A stretch of 9,164 nt of DNA. Source: Candidatus Finniella inopinata (GTDB lineage: Bacteria; Pseudomonadota; Alphaproteobacteria; Paracaedibacterales; CAITNM01). The position numbers were made by a program, and so were the translations under genes. The stretch lies in NCBI GenBank assembly GCA_945903885.1, contig CAMDPB010000029.1:1-9164 (forward strand), given 5' to 3'. Shown one piece after another: positions 6,735-9,164 of the stretch; position 1 is the first letter of the stretch, and each line of letters opens with the position of its first letter. The notes under the pieces are model-generated. The model made no database searches and was not told the origin of the DNA. It saw only the letters and a list, made by a program, of their open reading frames with translations.

Positions 6735-6763
6735 TTTATAAGCAAAAAATTCCACTATAGCAA
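6735..6763 (-). promoter_or_regulatory. Strong promoter of tRNA-Arg (and probably sodB)
   Basis: TTGCTA (6763-6758), an exact 17 nt spacer and TATAAA (6740-6735) form a near-consensus sigma-70 promoter. Transcription would begin about 4-5 nt before the mature tRNA 5' end. The -35 hexamer lies inside the loop of the radA terminator hairpin. Confidence 0.75.
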
Positions 6764-6772
6764 GTGAATTTT
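6744..6772 (-). terminator. Probable intrinsic terminator of radA
   Basis: On the minus strand AAAATTCAC (6772-6764) pairs with GTGGAATTTT (6755-6746) with one bulged G, around an 8 nt loop, and continues in T's. The first two stem bases belong to the radA stop codon. The stem is AT-rich and so weaker than the other terminators in the window; read-through into the tRNA is possible. Confidence 0.55.
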
Positions 6773-8123
6773 ACCCGAGATGCCGTGATAAATCTTTTAA
6801 AAGCTCTAGGCGTCCTATTTGCAAAGTGGATTCAAGACCTTTTTTATGAGCACATAGTGCTTTCAAAAATCCTAATTTCTCAGCTTCTTTCAAGCGGGCA
6901 TCTGTTTGATGAACTGGCCGTATTTCCCCACCTAAACCAACTTCGCCAAAAAATACATAAGAAGGGTTAATAGGTTTGTTGATCATCGCTGAAATAAGTG
7001 CTGCAGCAACAGCCAAGTCAGCAGCGGGTTCGTTCACTTTTAAACCACCAACCACATTTAAATACACATCCATACTACCAAATGTAAACCCAGCACGACT
7101 TTCCAACACAGCCAAAATCATGGAAAGTCTAGCGGAATCCCACCCAACGGTTGTGCGCCGCGGCATACTTAAGTAGCTTTTAGAAACTAATGCTTGAATT
7201 TCGCACAAAACTGGACGCGTGCCTTCAATACCAGCAAATACTGCTGTACCACTTATTCCTTGCGCCCGATCTGACAAAAAAAGCGCTGAAGGATTTGTTA
7301 CTTCAGCCAAGCCATGCTGTTCCATAGCAAATAAGCCAATTTCATTGGTTGCCCCAAAACGGTTTTTAACCGCTCTTAATATGCGAAAATCGTAATGACG
7401 CTCACCTTCAAAATACAATACAGTATCAACCATATGCTCAAGAACACGAGGGCCTGCAATAGTTCCTTCTTTGGTAACATGTCCTACTAAAATTACTGAA
7501 ATACCTTGTTTTTTTGCCATGTGAATTAAGCTTTGAGAACATGCACGAACCTGACTTACTGAACCTGCCGCAGCCTCTAGAGAATCTGAGCTTATGGTTT
7601 GTATAGAATCAACCACTAAAAGCTTTGTGTTTTTGTGCTTACTTACTAGGTTTTGTATTTCTTCAAGGCTTGTGCAGCTACCAATTTGTAAATGCTCAGC
7701 TTTTACGCCAACGCGCTTTGCACGCATTTGTAGTTGCTGTACTGATTCTTCCCCTGATAAATACAAACACGGAGTGTGACCCGACACATCACAAGCTATC
7801 TGTAACATCAAGGTTGATTTACCAATTCCTGGATCACCACCTACCAAAATTACTGATCCTGGAACGATGCCTCCCCCGCATACTCGATTAAATTCTCCAA
7901 AAGAAGTCGTATACCGAATTTTGGTTAAATCAACCAAAGAAGCATCATCAATTGTATACAAGCTTGGCAAAGGTGCGTTGGCAGATGCAACTAAAGCCCT
8001 GCTTCTTTCCACCACTTCTTCAACCAAAGTATTCCACTCACTGCAGCCCTCACACTTACCATTCCACCGGTTATGCGACGTACCACATGCTTGGCATATA
8101 AAGCGAACTGCAACCTTAGCCAT
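6771..8123 (-). CDS. radA: RadA/Sms DNA repair helicase
   Basis: RecA-like ATPase that promotes branch migration and processing of recombination intermediates in the cytoplasm. The 450 aa protein has all the family parts in order: a four-Cys zinc finger (Cys10, Cys13, Cys24, Cys27), Walker A GGDPGIGKST (95-104), Walker B KLLVVDS (about 167-173), the RadA-specific KNRFG motif (253-257) and a C-terminal Lon-protease-like domain with NVVGGLKVNEPAADLA (356-371) and FFGEVGLGGEIRPV (391-404). The start at 8123 (MAKVAVRFICQACG) is preferred over in-frame ATGs at 8150 and 8138 because RadA proteins start just before the zinc finger. It overlaps the end of mlaF by 8 nt without a clear Shine-Dalgarno, suggesting translational coupling. 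Nothing is missing. Confidence 0.96.
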   Translation of the reverse strand: MAKVAVRFICQACGTSHNRWNGKCEGCSEWNTLVEEVVERSRALVASANAPLPSLYTIDDASLVDLTKIRYTTSFGEFNRVCGGGIVPGSVILVGGDPGIGKSTLMLQIACDVSGHTPCLYLSGEESVQQLQMRAKRVGVKAEHLQIGSCTSLEEIQNLVSKHKNTKLLVVDSIQTISSDSLEAAAGSVSQVRACSQSLIHMAKKQGISVILVGHVTKEGTIAGPRVLEHMVDTVLYFEGERHYDFRILRAVKNRFGATNEIGLFAMEQHGLAEVTNPSALFLSDRAQGISGTAVFAGIEGTRPVLCEIQALVSKSYLSMPRRTTVGWDSARLSMILAVLESRAGFTFGSMDVYLNVVGGLKVNEPAADLAVAAALISAMINKPINPSYVFFGEVGLGGEIRPVHQTDARLKEAEKLGFLKALCAHKKGLESTLQIGRLELLKDLSRHLG

Positions 8124-8877
8124 CGGTAAATGGCCCATGAGGCAAACCATTAATAAATTGCTTCACATAAGCATTTTTTGTTTTATCCATTTCAGGAATA
8201 GTTCCTGTCCAAATTAAATCACCCTGAAACAATAACCCCACTCGATCAGCAATAATGCGAAGAGAATGCATATCATGAGTAATGCTTATCGCACTAGCAC
8301 CAATGTCTTTAACACATCTACGAATCAAATCATTGATTGTGCCACTAACAATTGGATCTAGGCCGGTTGTTGGCTCGTCAAAGAATATAACTTTTGGATT
8401 TGTTGCAATCGCGCGCGCTAACGCCACACGCTTTTGCATACCGCCTGATAATTCAGCTGGAAAGATATCAGCAACCTTTGGATCAAGGTCAACAGCTTCT
8501 AGCTTTTCCATAGCAATTTTACGCGCTTTGGTTTTGTCCATTCGTTGCCCATGAATAAGACCAAATGCAATATTGTGCCAAACAGGCAAACTGTCAAACA
8601 AAGCACCACCTTGAAATAACATACCGAATGATTGAATAAGTTGTTGGCGTTTAGCACTGCGCGCTCCCACCATGTTTTCCCCATTTATAAGGATTTCACC
8701 AGAATCTGGTTCAATTAATCCTAAAATGCATTTGATTAAAATTGACTTTCCCGTGCCAGATCCGCCGATAATACCTAAGGATTCTTGTTCGCCTAAATCA
8801 AGACTAATCCCACGTAATACATGGTTATCACCAAAGGACTTGTGAAGATTTTTAACTGAAATAATTAATTGAGACAT
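8116..8877 (-). CDS. mlaF: MlaF, ATPase of the Mla phospholipid transporter
   Basis: Cytoplasmic ABC ATPase which, with the permease MlaE and the substrate-binding protein MlaD, moves phospholipids between the inner and outer membranes to keep outer-membrane asymmetry. The 253 aa protein has Walker A GGSGTGKS (38-45), the Q-loop in MLFQGGALFDSLPVWHNI (86-103), a segment typical of the Mla/Mce ATPase group, signature LSGGMQKR (143-150), Walker B VIFFDEPTTGLDP (163-175) with catalytic Glu168, and the H-loop His201. It follows mlaE by 5 nt and overlaps radA by 8 nt. The mlaD gene is not in the window, so its location is unknown. Related Ttg2/Mce ATPases look alike; the adjacent MlaE-type permease supports this assignment. 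Confidence 0.93.
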   Translation of the reverse strand: MSQLIISVKNLHKSFGDNHVLRGISLDLGEQESLGIIGGSGTGKSILIKCILGLIEPDSGEILINGENMVGARSAKRQQLIQSFGMLFQGGALFDSLPVWHNIAFGLIHGQRMDKTKARKIAMEKLEAVDLDPKVADIFPAELSGGMQKRVALARAIATNPKVIFFDEPTTGLDPIVSGTINDLIRRCVKDIGASAISITHDMHSLRIIADRVGLLFQGDLIWTGTIPEMDKTKNAYVKQFINGLPHGPFTDG

Positions 8878-8882
8878 GATGT

Positions 8883-9164
8883 TTACCGCTGAAATAAAAT
8901 GCTGGTGAGAACGTAATTCATAAATAAAATAAATATCGAAGCGGATACTACCGCATTAGTTGTGGCACGCCCCACTCCCTCAGCACCGCGACCAGAGTTG
9001 AATCCGTGATAGCATCCCATCAACGTAATCAGCACACCAAAGGCAGTAGCTTTTATAAGACCAGAGTGCACATCGGAAGACTCTAAATATCGAAGGGTTT
9101 GTTGCATGTAATTACCGCCATTAAAATCTAATTCGTGCACACAAATAAGGTAACCACCCATTAC
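8883..9164 (-). CDS. mlaE: MlaE, permease of the Mla phospholipid transporter (C-terminal 93 residues)
   Basis: C-terminal part of the inner-membrane permease that partners MlaF. The reading frame is open to the window edge (the codon before the first visible Met is Val), so the N-terminus lies outside. Recognisable family sequence includes LIKATAFGVLITLMGCYHGF (about 38-57 of the visible part) and GAEGVGRATTNAVVSASI, followed by a last hydrophobic helix ending in TSILFQR. Homologues share the G-C-x-x-G-F and G-A-x-G-V-G-x-A-T-T pattern. It lies 5 nt upstream of mlaF and is evidently in the same operon. Confidence 0.93.
   Translation of the reverse strand, partial: VMGGYLICVHELDFNGGNYMQQTLRYLESSDVHSGLIKATAFGVLITLMGCYHGFNSGRGAEGVGRATTNAVVSASIFILFMNYVLTSILFQR

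Noticed and set aside
7867..8217. A plus-strand open frame antisense to radA and mlaF
   Set aside because: It has no recognisable motif, and both minus-strand genes here are complete and well conserved.
1..9164. Search for CRISPR arrays, insertion sequences, phage genes or a defence/toxin island
   Set aside because: No direct repeats with spacers, transposase, integrase or terminal inverted repeats; all genes but one belong to housekeeping or envelope families.

Overview
This window reads as ordinary, compact chromosome from an AT-rich alphaproteobacterium. The strongest taxonomic clue is the three-subunit proton-translocating transhydrogenase (separate pntAA, pntAB and pntB), the Rhodospirillum rubrum arrangement; gammaproteobacteria such as E. 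coli fuse the first two. The mlaE-mlaF-radA order also fits alphaproteobacteria. The low GC, the small-genome style and a porin with an Ala-rich N-terminal stalk make a host-associated lineage such as Holosporales plausible, but that is inference, not something the sequence proves.

Every gene I can support lies on the minus strand, so the window is described from its right end leftward. (1) 9164-6771: the end of mlaE (lipid-transport permease), mlaF (its ATPase) and radA (recombination/branch-migration helicase), in overlapping or near-overlapping order, closed by a terminator. (2) 6763-5929: a strong promoter, tRNA-Arg(ACG) with encoded CCA, then sodB (iron superoxide dismutase) only 36 nt later, closed by a long terminator. 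(3) 5951-4364: an outer-membrane porin with five 24-bp tandem repeats encoding a periplasmic helical stalk, closed by a terminator. (4) 4352-3345: a secreted protein of unknown function, closed by a terminator. (5) 3347-1: the pntAA-pntAB-pntB operon, continuing with 9, 9 and 3 nt gaps into nagZ (cell-wall recycling glucosaminidase), cut by the window edge.

Functionally the set is envelope upkeep (Mla, porin, NagZ), redox balance (transhydrogenase makes NADPH; SodB removes superoxide) and DNA repair (RadA). No mobile element, CRISPR array, phage gene, toxin or defence island is visible, and no intergenic gap exceeds about 130 nt. I do not see a new multi-gene system. The points most worth a second look are the repeated nesting of a promoter -35 element inside the loop of the preceding terminator, the tRNA-sodB arrangement, the repeat-built porin stalk with an ambiguous signal peptide, and the uncharacterised secreted protein.
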